From: Caldifarciminota bacterium
GTDB lineage: Bacteria; Hydrothermota; Tepidihabitantia; Tepidihabitantales; Tepidihabitantaceae
Length of the DNA stretch: 6,150 bases
NCBI GenBank assembly: GCA_903908785.1
Contig: CAIVTL010000162.1
Span: 1-6,150 of the forward strand
Direction of reading: 5' to 3'
Below are positions 1-4,622 of the stretch, in pieces. The translations under genes were made by a program, and so were the position numbers. Position 1 is the first letter of the stretch; the number at the start of each line of letters is the position of its first letter. The notes under the pieces are model-generated. The model worked only from the letters and a program-made list of their open reading frames with translations, was not told the DNA's origin and searched no databases.

Positions 1-488
1 AGGTGCTGGAAGGTGTGAGCCTGCGCAAGGATTGGCATCGCTACATCGTGCCGCTGGCGGCGGCGCGCGGGTTCCGAATCGCCGAAATCCCGGTGACGCT
101 CCGGCCCCGGAAATTCGGCCAGGCCAAATACTCGGGCCGGGGGCGGATTCTGGTCGGGCTCTTTGACCTGGTGGCGGTCGCGTTCCAGCTTACCTTCATG
201 CGCAAGCCGCTGCTCTACTTCGGCGTGCTCGGGACGGGCGCGTTGTCACTCGGGTTCCTCGTCGGCCTTGCCGCCATCATCCTGCGGTTGTTGGGACACG
301 GGTTCCGGCCGATGCTCTACCTCGTCATACTGCTGGTGATGGCCGGGCTGGTGCTGTTCGCGGCCGGGTTCCTGGGTGAATCCCTATCCGGCATCAGCGA
401 CCGGTTGGAGAGGCTCGAGAGATTGGCGCGGGCCGGGAAAGAGACGAAAGGGACGGATGGGACGAGAGGGACTGATTGCCCCGATTGA
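1..488 (+). CDS. Family 2 glycosyltransferase, C-terminal part (5' end outside window)
   Basis: The reading frame is open from the left edge to TGA at 486-488, so only about the last 161 residues are seen. Residue numbers count from the GTG at 3. An E28-I-P-V..R-P-R..G-Q-A-K-Y43 segment matches the conserved E-x-P-V-x-H-x-P-R-x-x-G-x-S-K-Y end of the GT-A domain in polyprenyl-phosphate glycosyltransferases (DPM1/GtrB/ArnC type), although the usual His is Leu here. Two membrane helices follow (about 69-97 and 103-126), then a charged amphipathic stretch (SDRLERLERLARAG). This layout suits an enzyme that transfers a sugar from a nucleotide donor to a lipid phosphate at the inner face of the membrane. 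The nucleotide-binding and DXD regions are off-window, so donor and acceptor cannot be named. The last 14 or so residues (GT[D/R] repeats) come from a 9-bp tandem repeat and look like a late extension. The end overlaps the next gene by 13 bp. Confidence 0.75.
   Translation, partial: VLEGVSLRKDWHRYIVPLAAARGFRIAEIPVTLRPRKFGQAKYSGRGRILVGLFDLVAVAFQLTFMRKPLLYFGVLGTGALSLGFLVGLAAIILRLLGHGFRPMLYLVILLVMAGLVLFAAGFLGESLSGISDRLERLERLARAGKETKGTDGTRGTDCPD
441..476 (+). repeat. 9-bp tandem repeat, four units, coding for the glycosyltransferase tail
   Basis: Four in-frame 9-bp units run head to tail: GAGACGAAA, GGGACGGAT, GGGACGAGA, GGGACTGAT. They encode E-T-K / G-T-D / G-T-R / G-T-D. The third and fourth units also supply the purine-rich GAGAGGG (464-470), which serves as ribosome binding site for the next gene. 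The final T of the array is the first base of that gene's TTG start. Confidence 0.8.
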
Positions 489-1495
489 GGAACGTCCTTT
501 CGACGCTCGGGCGCGTGCTGCTTTCGGCGGCGCTGCTCGGGCTGTTGGCGTGGCTGTTCCGGAGCAAGCTGGGCGCGTCATGGCGCCTGATTCGTGCCGC
601 GCAGGCCGGCCCGCTGGCGCTCGCCGCTTTCTGGTACGTCGTGTTCGTCTTCGTTTCGTCATGGCGCTGGCAGGTGCTGCTGCGCGCGCGGGGTTTGAGG
701 TTCGGTGTTTTCTACCTGGCCCGGGTTTTCACGATTTCACTATTCTTCTGCAAGCTGCTGCCGACGTCAATCGGCGGTGACGTGATGCGGATTGCCTACA
801 CCGCGCCGAAGGACCGAACCGCTGACGCGTTCTCCGCCACGTTGCTCGACCGGCTCATCGGGTTCACCAGCCTGCTGTTCCTTGCCGTCGTCGTCGCCAT
901 CGGCCTGTTCGCCACCAGCGCGCAGTCGCGGGCGCTGGAACTAACCGTGTTCGGCATCGCGTTCCGCGGCCCCGGCATCCTGCTGCTGCTTTGCGCCGGG
1001 CTGGCTCTGCTGGTGCTCGTGACACTTACGTTCTTCAGCGACGCCGGGCATCGGCTGGTTAACCGGGTCTTCGGCCGCATCCGGCTGCTCAAACTCGGTG
1101 ACCGGCTAGACCGGGCATACGATGCGGTCAAGCAGTATCGGCATTCGCGCTCGGCGCTGCTGCTCAGCTTCGTGGCCGGAATGGGCGTCCAGGCAACGTT
1201 GTCGCTTTCGTGGTTCAGCGTGGCGCGGGCCATCGGCGGCACGGTTCCGTTACTCTACTATTTTATCTTCATTCCGCTCTTGAACATCGTTGTCAATATC
1301 CCGACCATCGGCGGGCTGGGCGTGCGTGAGTGGGCATTCGTGCTCTTCTTCACCCCGACCTGGCTCACCGGCCATCTGGGCCAGGAACCGGCGCTGGCGA
1401 GCGCTCTGCTGTTTCTGGCGCTGGACCTGGTGTTTGCCCTGGCCGGGGGCGTGCTGTTTGCCGTCACACGACGGAAGACAGGGGAAGGGGTCTAG
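476..1495 (+). CDS. Flippase-like integral membrane protein (UPF0104 / LPG synthase TM region family)
   Basis: A 339-residue polytopic membrane protein with hydrophobic segments near residues 14-29, 46-64, 82-93, 127-148, 165-187, 227-247, 255-275, 285-295 and 305-330. Two family signatures are intact: P96-T-S-I-G-G-D102-V-M-R105 and P276-T-I-G-G-L-G-V-R284-E285. They identify the membrane domain shared by MprF and the 'flippase-like domain' proteins. MprF itself moves lysyl-PG across the membrane; stand-alone members often sit beside glycosyltransferases. No soluble aminoacyl-transferase domain follows, so this is the membrane part alone. Translation probably starts at TTG 476, because GAGAGGG at 464-470 lies 5 nt upstream. 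TTG 485 would be 14 nt away and is less likely. The 13-bp overlap with the glycosyltransferase implies translational coupling, and I infer a shared role in moving or modifying a lipid-linked sugar. The substrate is unknown. Confidence 0.82.
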   Translation: MPRLRNVLSTLGRVLLSAALLGLLAWLFRSKLGASWRLIRAAQAGPLALAAFWYVVFVFVSSWRWQVLLRARGLRFGVFYLARVFTISLFFCKLLPTSIGGDVMRIAYTAPKDRTADAFSATLLDRLIGFTSLLFLAVVVAIGLFATSAQSRALELTVFGIAFRGPGILLLLCAGLALLVLVTLTFFSDAGHRLVNRVFGRIRLLKLGDRLDRAYDAVKQYRHSRSALLLSFVAGMGVQATLSLSWFSVARAIGGTVPLLYYFIFIPLLNIVVNIPTIGGLGVREWAFVLFFTPTWLTGHLGQEPALASALLFLALDLVFALAGGVLFAVTRRKTGEGV

Positions 1496-1586
1496 GAATC
1501 AAGGATTCAAGGATTTTGGCCAACCGAACCCAGCAATCCGGGAATCCTATCGCTCGACCCCTCGAATCCTCGAATCCTGGAATCCT
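1494..1586. repeat. Inverted pair of 8-bp tandem repeat arrays in the gap before hisC
   Basis: The left arm carries three head-to-tail octamers on the + strand: AGGAATCA (1494-1501), AGGATTCA (1502-1509) and AGGATTTT (1510-1517). The right arm carries the same word on the other strand: CGAATCCT (1563-1570), CGAATCCT (1571-1578), GGAATCCT (1579-1586). A lone GGAATCCT lies at 1541-1548. In RNA, 1503-1515 can pair with 1565-1577 over 13 positions with one A-C mismatch, leaving a loop of about 49 nt just ahead of the hisC ribosome binding site. The arrays fill most of the 108-bp gap between the flippase-like gene and hisC. I see no convincing sigma70 promoter in the gap. Confidence 0.75.
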
Positions 1587-1592
1587 CTCCCA

Positions 1593-1600
1593 AAGGAGGT
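1593..1600 (+). promoter_or_regulatory. Strong ribosome binding site for hisC
   Basis: AAGGAGGT is a perfect complement to the 16S rRNA tail. It ends 3 nt before GTG 1604, with the GGAGG core 4 nt away. This spacing is short but fixes the GTG as start. No in-frame ATG near the N-terminus competes. Confidence 0.85.
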
Positions 1601-1603
1601 TCA

Positions 1604-2701
1604 GTGCTACCAGTTCCCAGAACCAACATTGAGGGTATCCGGCCATATAAGCCGGGCAAGCCGATTGAACAGGTCGTCCGCGAGTTGGGCATCAAAGGAC
1701 CGGTCATCAAACTTGCGTCGAACGAGAACCCGCTGGGACCGTCCCCACGCGCGCTATCGGCCCTGCGCCGGGTCCTGCCCGAGTTGCACTACTACCCGGA
1801 GGATTCGTGCTTCCAGTTGCGCGCGAAGCTGAGCGCGACGTACAAGGTCGACCCGGAGTCGATCCTCATCGGCAACGGCTCGGCGGAGCTCATCATGATG
1901 GCCTGCCTTGCCTATCTTGAGCCGGGGGACGAGCTCGTCATGTCCGACCATTCGTTCATGATGGCGCGAATCGACGCGGCAATCATGAACGCCAGGCTGG
2001 TCGAAGTGCCGACGCTCGAGTACACGCACGACCTCGAACGGATGCTGGCGAGCATCACCTCGCGGACGAAGATCGTCTACATCGACAACCCGATAAACCC
2101 GCTCGGGACGATTGTGACGAAGGAAGCCTTGAACGAGTTCATGGCCAAGGTGCCGGAACACGTGCTCGTCATCATCGACGAGGCCTACTCAGAGTATATC
2201 ACCAGCCGCGACTATCCGAAGTCGCTGGACTACTACAACCAGAACAAGAGCGTGCTCATCCTGCACACGTTCTCAAAGGTCTACGGCCTGGCCGGCCTGC
2301 GCGTGGGGTACGGTTTTGCCCGGCCCGAGATCATCGGTTGCCTGGGCAAGGTCCGGCTGCCGTTCGACGTCAGCCGAGCTGCGCAGGCAGCAGCGGTGGC
2401 TGCTCTGGATGACAAGCGCCACGTCGTGCGCAGCCGGCAAATGAACGAGGCGGGCAAGGAGTTCTTCTACCGGGAACTGAAGAAACTGAACAAGGTCTTC
2501 TTCCTGAAGAGCTTCGCCAACTTCGTGTTTATCAACTTCGCGGTAGACTCCCAGGAGATATTCGATGAACTGCAGCGCCGCGGGGTGATTACCCGGACGG
2601 TGAAAGAGTACAAGTTCCCGAACGCGCTGCGCGTGTCCGTCGGCACGCCGACCGAGAACAAACGGTTCATCAAAGCCTTGTGTGAAGTTGTCGGCTCGTA
2701 G
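1604..2701 (+). CDS. hisC: Histidinol-phosphate aminotransferase family, PLP-dependent (HisC-like)
   Basis: A 365-residue fold-type I aminotransferase, close to the usual HisC length of about 350-370. HisC converts imidazole-acetol phosphate and glutamate to histidinol phosphate and 2-oxoglutarate, using PLP in the cytoplasm. Visible features are L37-A-S-N-E-N-P-L-G-P, the Y63-Y64-P stretch usually supplied across the dimer, I-G-N-G-S-A-E (89-95) at the cofactor phosphate, N165-P-L-G, D192-E-A-Y195 for the PLP ring, K225 in T-F-S-K-V-Y-G-L-A-G-L-R233 as the Schiff-base lysine and phosphate-binding arginine, and R343 in L-R-V-S-V-G-T for the substrate carboxylate. The common N-P-N-N-P-T-G loop reads N-P-I-N-P-L-G here, a mild deviation. 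No other his gene lies in the window. A broad or aromatic specificity (Tyr/Phe aminotransferase activity is known in this family) is therefore possible. The symbol reflects the family, not a proven substrate. Confidence 0.88.
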   Translation: MLPVPRTNIEGIRPYKPGKPIEQVVRELGIKGPVIKLASNENPLGPSPRALSALRRVLPELHYYPEDSCFQLRAKLSATYKVDPESILIGNGSAELIMMACLAYLEPGDELVMSDHSFMMARIDAAIMNARLVEVPTLEYTHDLERMLASITSRTKIVYIDNPINPLGTIVTKEALNEFMAKVPEHVLVIIDEAYSEYITSRDYPKSLDYYNQNKSVLILHTFSKVYGLAGLRVGYGFARPEIIGCLGKVRLPFDVSRAAQAAAVAALDDKRHVVRSRQMNEAGKEFFYRELKKLNKVFFLKSFANFVFINFAVDSQEIFDELQRRGVITRTVKEYKFPNALRVSVGTPTENKRFIKALCEVVGS

Positions 2702-2742
2702 GGCGAGGGGTGAGGGACCAGGGATTAGGGGTTAGGGATCAG
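2701..2742 (+). repeat. Degenerate 7-bp tandem repeat, six units, forming a G-quadruplex motif
   Basis: Beginning on the last base of the hisC stop, six consecutive heptamers follow a GGNNNAG pattern: GGGCGAG, GGGTGAG, GGACCAG, GGATTAG, GGGTTAG, GGATCAG. Because the units abut, the + strand has six G-runs of three or four (2701-2703, 2707-2710, 2714-2716, 2721-2723, 2728-2731, 2735-2737) separated by loops of 3-4 nt. This satisfies the standard G3+N1-7 quadruplex rule. The G-rich strand is the sense strand of hisC, so the hisC mRNA 3' end could carry an RNA quadruplex. Confidence 0.85.
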
Positions 2743-2754
2743 GACGCGGGCTAC

Positions 2755-2803
2755 GGCTTCTGAGTTCTGCGGTCTAGCTTCTAGGTTCTAGCTTCTGACT
2801 TCG
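2755..2803. repeat. Degenerate 7-bp tandem repeat, seven units (NNNTTCT)
   Basis: Seven heptamers in register: GGCTTCT, GAGTTCT, GCGGTCT, AGCTTCT, AGGTTCT, AGCTTCT, GACTTCG. The purine-rich strand is the minus strand, which is the sense strand of the FGE-like gene that ends at 2811. The array therefore sits directly after that stop, mirroring the array after hisC. Between the two convergent stops I see no GC hairpin followed by a T-run on either strand, so no classical intrinsic terminator can be called. Confidence 0.8.
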
Positions 2804-2810
2804 ACCGGTC

Positions 2811-3548
2811 CTACAGCTTCGCCTTGCCGTAGATGCGCGCCTTCGCGAGGTCCATGACGCAACGGAATCCCAGCCAGGTCAAGCCTTTGATGTCCGGGTC
2901 TATGCCCCAGCGACAGGTCGTTCGGCAGTAGGCCGCGCTGTTCTGATAGGAACCGCCCCGGATTGCCTTGCCGAAACCTTCCCATTCTCCCGAGGTCAGT
3001 TGCCAGACGTTGCCGGCCATGTCCGATGCGCCGACCGGGCTAACCCCGGCGGGGAACTTTCCGACTTCGGTGGTGCAACCGGCAGCCCACTCCTTGCTGT
3101 TACAGCGCCGATGGTCGAAATCGTCACCCCACGGCCAGAGGCGCTCGTCGGTCCCGCGCGCGGCGCGCTCCCATTCCTCCTCGGTGGGCAGGCGCTTGCC
3201 GGCCCAGCGGGCGTAGGCTTCGGCATCGCGGTACGAAATCCCGACGACCGGGAAGTCGGGCTTGTTCCACCGCTGGTCTTTCCAATAGAGCGGGGCTGCG
3301 TGCCCGGTCGCGGTCATGAAATCGGCATAGTGGCGATTGGTGACAAGGTCGCGGTCTATATAGCAGTCCCGGATGGTGACCATGTCGCGGGGCTTCTCGG
3401 TCTTGAATACCGGGTCCGGCTGCTCCTTCAGCTTCTCGATGATTTCGGTGACCCGGGCCTCGTCAATCCCGTAAGGGAAATCGCCGGCCGGAACCAGGAC
3501 CGCCTCGACGTGGTCCCGAACCGTAACAATCGTGCGTGGCAGCGCCAT
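2811..3548 (-). CDS. Formylglycine-generating-enzyme-like (FGE-sulfatase/SUMF1 fold) protein
   Basis: A 245-residue protein without signal peptide or membrane segment, so probably cytoplasmic. Nearly the whole length is an FGE-sulfatase domain: V19-P-A-G-D-F, I64-D-R-D-L-V-T-N-R-H-Y, F99-P-V-V-G-I-S-Y-R-D-A-E-A-Y, W115-A-G-K-R-L-P-T-E-E-E-W-E-R-A-A-R-G, P139-W-G-D, F165-P-A-G-V-S-P, D176-M-A-G-N-V-W, R197-G-G-S-Y and G227-F-R. In true sulfatase-activating FGE two cysteines bind copper (human C336 and C341, in GGSY-x-C-x4-C). Here the first is N203 and only the second, C208, remains, so sulfatase maturation is unlikely. The fold is reused in EgtB, PvdO and cysteine-less SUMF2, and the function here is unknown. 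A helical insert (about 30-43) lies early in the domain. The gene stands alone, convergent with hisC, with its own promoter. The ATG at 3548 is chosen because the next in-frame Met (56) would cut the domain. Confidence 0.85.
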   Translation of the reverse strand: MALPRTIVTVRDHVEAVLVPAGDFPYGIDEARVTEIIEKLKEQPDPVFKTEKPRDMVTIRDCYIDRDLVTNRHYADFMTATGHAAPLYWKDQRWNKPDFPVVGISYRDAEAYARWAGKRLPTEEEWERAARGTDERLWPWGDDFDHRRCNSKEWAAGCTTEVGKFPAGVSPVGASDMAGNVWQLTSGEWEGFGKAIRGGSYQNSAAYCRTTCRWGIDPDIKGLTWLGFRCVMDLAKARIYGKAKL

Positions 3549-3559
3549 AGGCCCGAGGC

Positions 3560-3587
3560 ACTATAGCAAAACTGCGGCCTTGGTCAA
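3560..3587 (-). promoter_or_regulatory. Sigma70-type promoter for the FGE-like gene
   Basis: On the minus strand TTGACC (3587-3582) and TATAGT (3565-3560) are separated by 16 bp. Each box matches consensus at 5 of 6 positions. Transcription would begin near 3553, only about 5 nt before the ATG at 3548. No Shine-Dalgarno is visible upstream of that ATG, which fits an almost leaderless mRNA. Confidence 0.68.
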
Positions 3588-3592
3588 TAGCG

Positions 3593-3607
3593 CGCGGCTG
3601 CGCCGCG
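3593..3607. other. Short GC hairpin just upstream of the FGE promoter
   Basis: CGCGGC (3593-3598) and GCCGCG (3602-3607) form a perfect 6-bp inverted repeat with a 3-nt loop. It lies 5 bp beyond the -35 box of the minus-strand promoter. No T-run follows on either strand, so it is not an ordinary terminator. It could be a protein site or simply a GC-rich chance palindrome. Confidence 0.4.
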
Positions 3608-3642
3608 AGTTCCCAGTTTCCAGTTTGCGGTTGGCAGTGTCA
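3608..3642. repeat. Degenerate 7-bp tandem repeat, five units (AGTTTCC-like)
   Basis: Consecutive heptamers AGTTCCC, AGTTTCC, AGTTTGC, GGTTGGC, AGTGTCA. The first four share NGTT at the same place in each unit; the fifth is weaker. It begins directly after the hairpin and lies upstream of the minus-strand promoter. Confidence 0.68.
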
Positions 3643-3662
3643 GAAGCCAGCCCAGACGTCCT

Positions 3663-3704
3663 GATTCCCCTCTCGCCAATTCCACTTTCCCCTTCGCTCT
3701 TGGC
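3663..3704. repeat. Degenerate 7-bp tandem repeat, six units (NNTTNNC)
   Basis: Consecutive heptamers GATTCCC, CTCTCGC, CAATTCC, ACTTTCC, CCTTCGC, TCTTGGC keep a 7-bp rhythm, with C at the last position of every unit and TT at positions 3-4 in five of six. The words differ from the other arrays, so it is not a copy of them. The pyrimidine-rich strand is +. From 3705 to about 3799 I see no gene and no clear site beyond a CCCC(N5)GGGG inverted repeat at 3769-3781. Confidence 0.6.
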
Positions 3705-3799
3705 GGCGCCTTTCCACTGTCGCACGGGCGAGCGTCAAGATGGGGCTGAAATGGGCGATTCAGGCTACCCCCTTGACGGGGTGTCAGAGCGCTGGCCCA

Positions 3800-3823
3800 C
3801 GTGTTATCGGTAAGTCGTGTTAT
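3800..3823. repeat. 8-bp direct repeat upstream of the secreted-operon promoter
   Basis: CGTGTTAT occurs at 3800-3807 and again at 3816-3823, a 16-bp period, in an AT-richer patch about 40-65 bp upstream of the -35 box. An AG run (3843-3854) lies between it and the promoter. Two same-face sites upstream of a promoter suit an activator, but this is inference from position only. Confidence 0.35.
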
Positions 3824-3863
3824 TACAGTATGTTAGAAGAGCAGAGAGAGAGAGGTGTTTTCC

Positions 3864-3893
3864 TTGACATAATTCCACGCAGGCTAGTATAGA
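3864..3893 (+). promoter_or_regulatory. Predicted sigma70-type promoter of the secreted two-gene operon
   Basis: A perfect -35 box TTGACA (3864-3869) is followed by TATAGA (3888-3893) at 18 bp, or alternatively TAGTAT (3885-3890) at 15 bp. Both -10 candidates match 4 of 6. Transcription would begin around 3896-3900, giving a leader of about 157-161 nt before the ATG at 4057. Confidence 0.55.
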
Positions 3894-3894
3894 G

Positions 3895-4045
3895 GTACGG
3901 CGGTGGCGACTAAAGGGAGCGCCATCGCGCGACCAGTCCCATGGTCGTTCGGGTGCCGTGCGGATGGTCGTGTGGCGCCGAGGCGCTGGGAGCTTCGAGC
4001 CTTCGGAAGCGCTGACGCGTCGCCGGGGATTCAGAACCCGAGTAT
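3895..4045 (+). ncRNA. Candidate structured 5' leader: three-way junction with complementary loops
   Basis: The leader can form P1 (3895-3901 with 3955-3961, 7 bp including one G-U), P2 (3902-3908 with 3920-3926, 7 bp with one G-U, 11-nt loop) and P3 (3929-3935 with 3942-3948, 7 bp with one G-U, 6-nt loop). P1 and P2 abut with no linker. The P2 loop holds GGGA (3915-3918), complementary to UCCC (3937-3940) in the P3 loop, so the loops could kiss. Part of P2 (3904-3910) can instead pair with 4019-4025, a mutually exclusive partner nearer the start codon. Smaller hairpins follow: 3975-3978/3983-3986, 3992-3996/4006-4010, and 4024-4027/4037-4040 next to the ribosome binding site. It matches no riboswitch consensus I know. 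P1's 5' strand overlaps the predicted transcription start, so P1 may be shorter. GC-rich sequence folds easily by chance. Confidence 0.35.
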
Positions 4046-4051
4046 AGGAGG
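4046..4051 (+). promoter_or_regulatory. Ribosome binding site of the DNRLRE-like gene
   Basis: AGGAGG ends 5 nt before ATG 4057 and fixes this start, which also yields a clean signal peptide. No strong complementary sequence that would hide it is obvious in the leader. Confidence 0.85.
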
Positions 4052-4056
4052 TTGCT

Positions 4057-4617
4057 ATGAGGCAGTTAGGGAAAGGCTTGGCAGTGGCATTTTTACTGCT
4101 GCTGGCCGTTGCGGTGAGCCTTGCCGACACGCTCAGCGTGCCGTTGGGGGCTACCGCTTATGTCGCCGGGACGATTCGGGGCGAAACCCGAGGCCGGGCG
4201 CTTATTGCCGTTGCGCTGCCGTCAGCAGTGCAGGCGGCCAACATAGACTTCGCCTGTCTACAAATCCCAAGTCCGCTACTCACCGGTGATGGCGGTATTG
4301 TTACGGTCCAAGCCCACACATTGACAACTGTATGGGACCCATCGAACGTGACTTGGACCAGACCGTGGCGCACGCCCGGCGGGGACATGGACACGGTGGA
4401 GGCGACGTCATTTCCAACCTGGGCCGGTGACAGCCATGCCGTCTGGCTGGACATCACCAGTTGCGCGAAGGCTTGGCAGGCCGGGAGAGGCGCGTACGGC
4501 CTGATACTCAAACGTCCGACGCATGAAGGCGGAGGCTTTGCTGGTGAGGGCGCCAGATTCAGGCAAGCCATCGCCTCGGCCCGAATCAAGTATTGGTTCT
4601 CCGCGGTCCAGCGGTAG
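4057..4617 (+). CDS. Secreted DNRLRE-domain-like protein
   Basis: A 186-residue protein with a classical signal peptide: positive start (R2, K6), hydrophobic core 8-20, and likely cleavage after S21-L-A23. The mature part of about 163 residues resembles a single DNRLRE domain, a beta-sandwich found in extracellular and carbohydrate-associated proteins. Support comes from the mid-domain N97-V-T-W-T-R-P-W motif, the G-G-D (108-110) segment, and the W130-L-D-I-T-S...A-W-Q-A-G-R-G-A-Y-G-L-I-L-K core typical of this family. No catalytic residues are recognisable. A binding or structural surface role is the cautious reading. It is the first gene after the promoter at 3864-3893 and its stop lies 5 nt before the propeller gene, so the two are likely co-transcribed. 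Unlike its neighbour it has no C-terminal sorting domain, so it may simply be periplasmic, or reach the surface with a partner. The family call rests on motif memory, not on a search. Confidence 0.65.
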   Translation: MRQLGKGLAVAFLLLLAVAVSLADTLSVPLGATAYVAGTIRGETRGRALIAVALPSAVQAANIDFACLQIPSPLLTGDGGIVTVQAHTLTTVWDPSNVTWTRPWRTPGGDMDTVEATSFPTWAGDSHAVWLDITSCAKAWQAGRGAYGLILKRPTHEGGGFAGEGARFRQAIASARIKYWFSAVQR

Positions 4618-4622
4618 GAACC

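Noticed and set aside
1754..2161. Open frame of 135 codons on the minus strand inside hisC
   Set aside because: Shadow of the hisC frame; His/Arg/Val-rich product with no motif.
2702..2810. Intrinsic terminator between hisC and the FGE-like gene
   Set aside because: Only weak CTAG-based pairings exist, and no T-run follows on either strand. The repeats explain the region better.
3000..3566. Open frame of 188 codons on + across the FGE-like gene
   Set aside because: Antisense to a domain with many conserved FGE motifs; it has no ribosome site and crosses the minus-strand promoter.
2701..3704. CRISPR array
   Set aside because: Units are 7 bp, directly adjacent, and diverge from one another; there are no spacers or cas genes.
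3532..3813. Open frame of 93 codons on + between the FGE gene and the secreted operon
   Set aside because: It runs through both heptamer arrays and the hairpin, has no ribosome site, and codes for low-complexity Pro/Leu/Ser sequence.
3895..4045. Hammerhead ribozyme or c-di-GMP-I (GEMM) riboswitch
   Set aside because: A three-way junction is possible, but the hammerhead core (CUGANGA with GAAA) and the GEMM conserved segments are not found.
3903..4289. Open frame of 128 codons on + covering the leader and overlapping the DNRLRE gene
   Set aside because: It overlaps a gene with a strong ribosome site and signal peptide, lacks its own ribosome site, and its product is Arg/Gly/Cys-rich without any recognisable motif.
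4593..4622. TTG at 4593 as start of the propeller gene
   Set aside because: It overlaps the preceding gene by 25 bp and puts 10 extra residues before the signal peptide; ATG 4623 sits 5 nt after the previous stop with an AGGA upstream.
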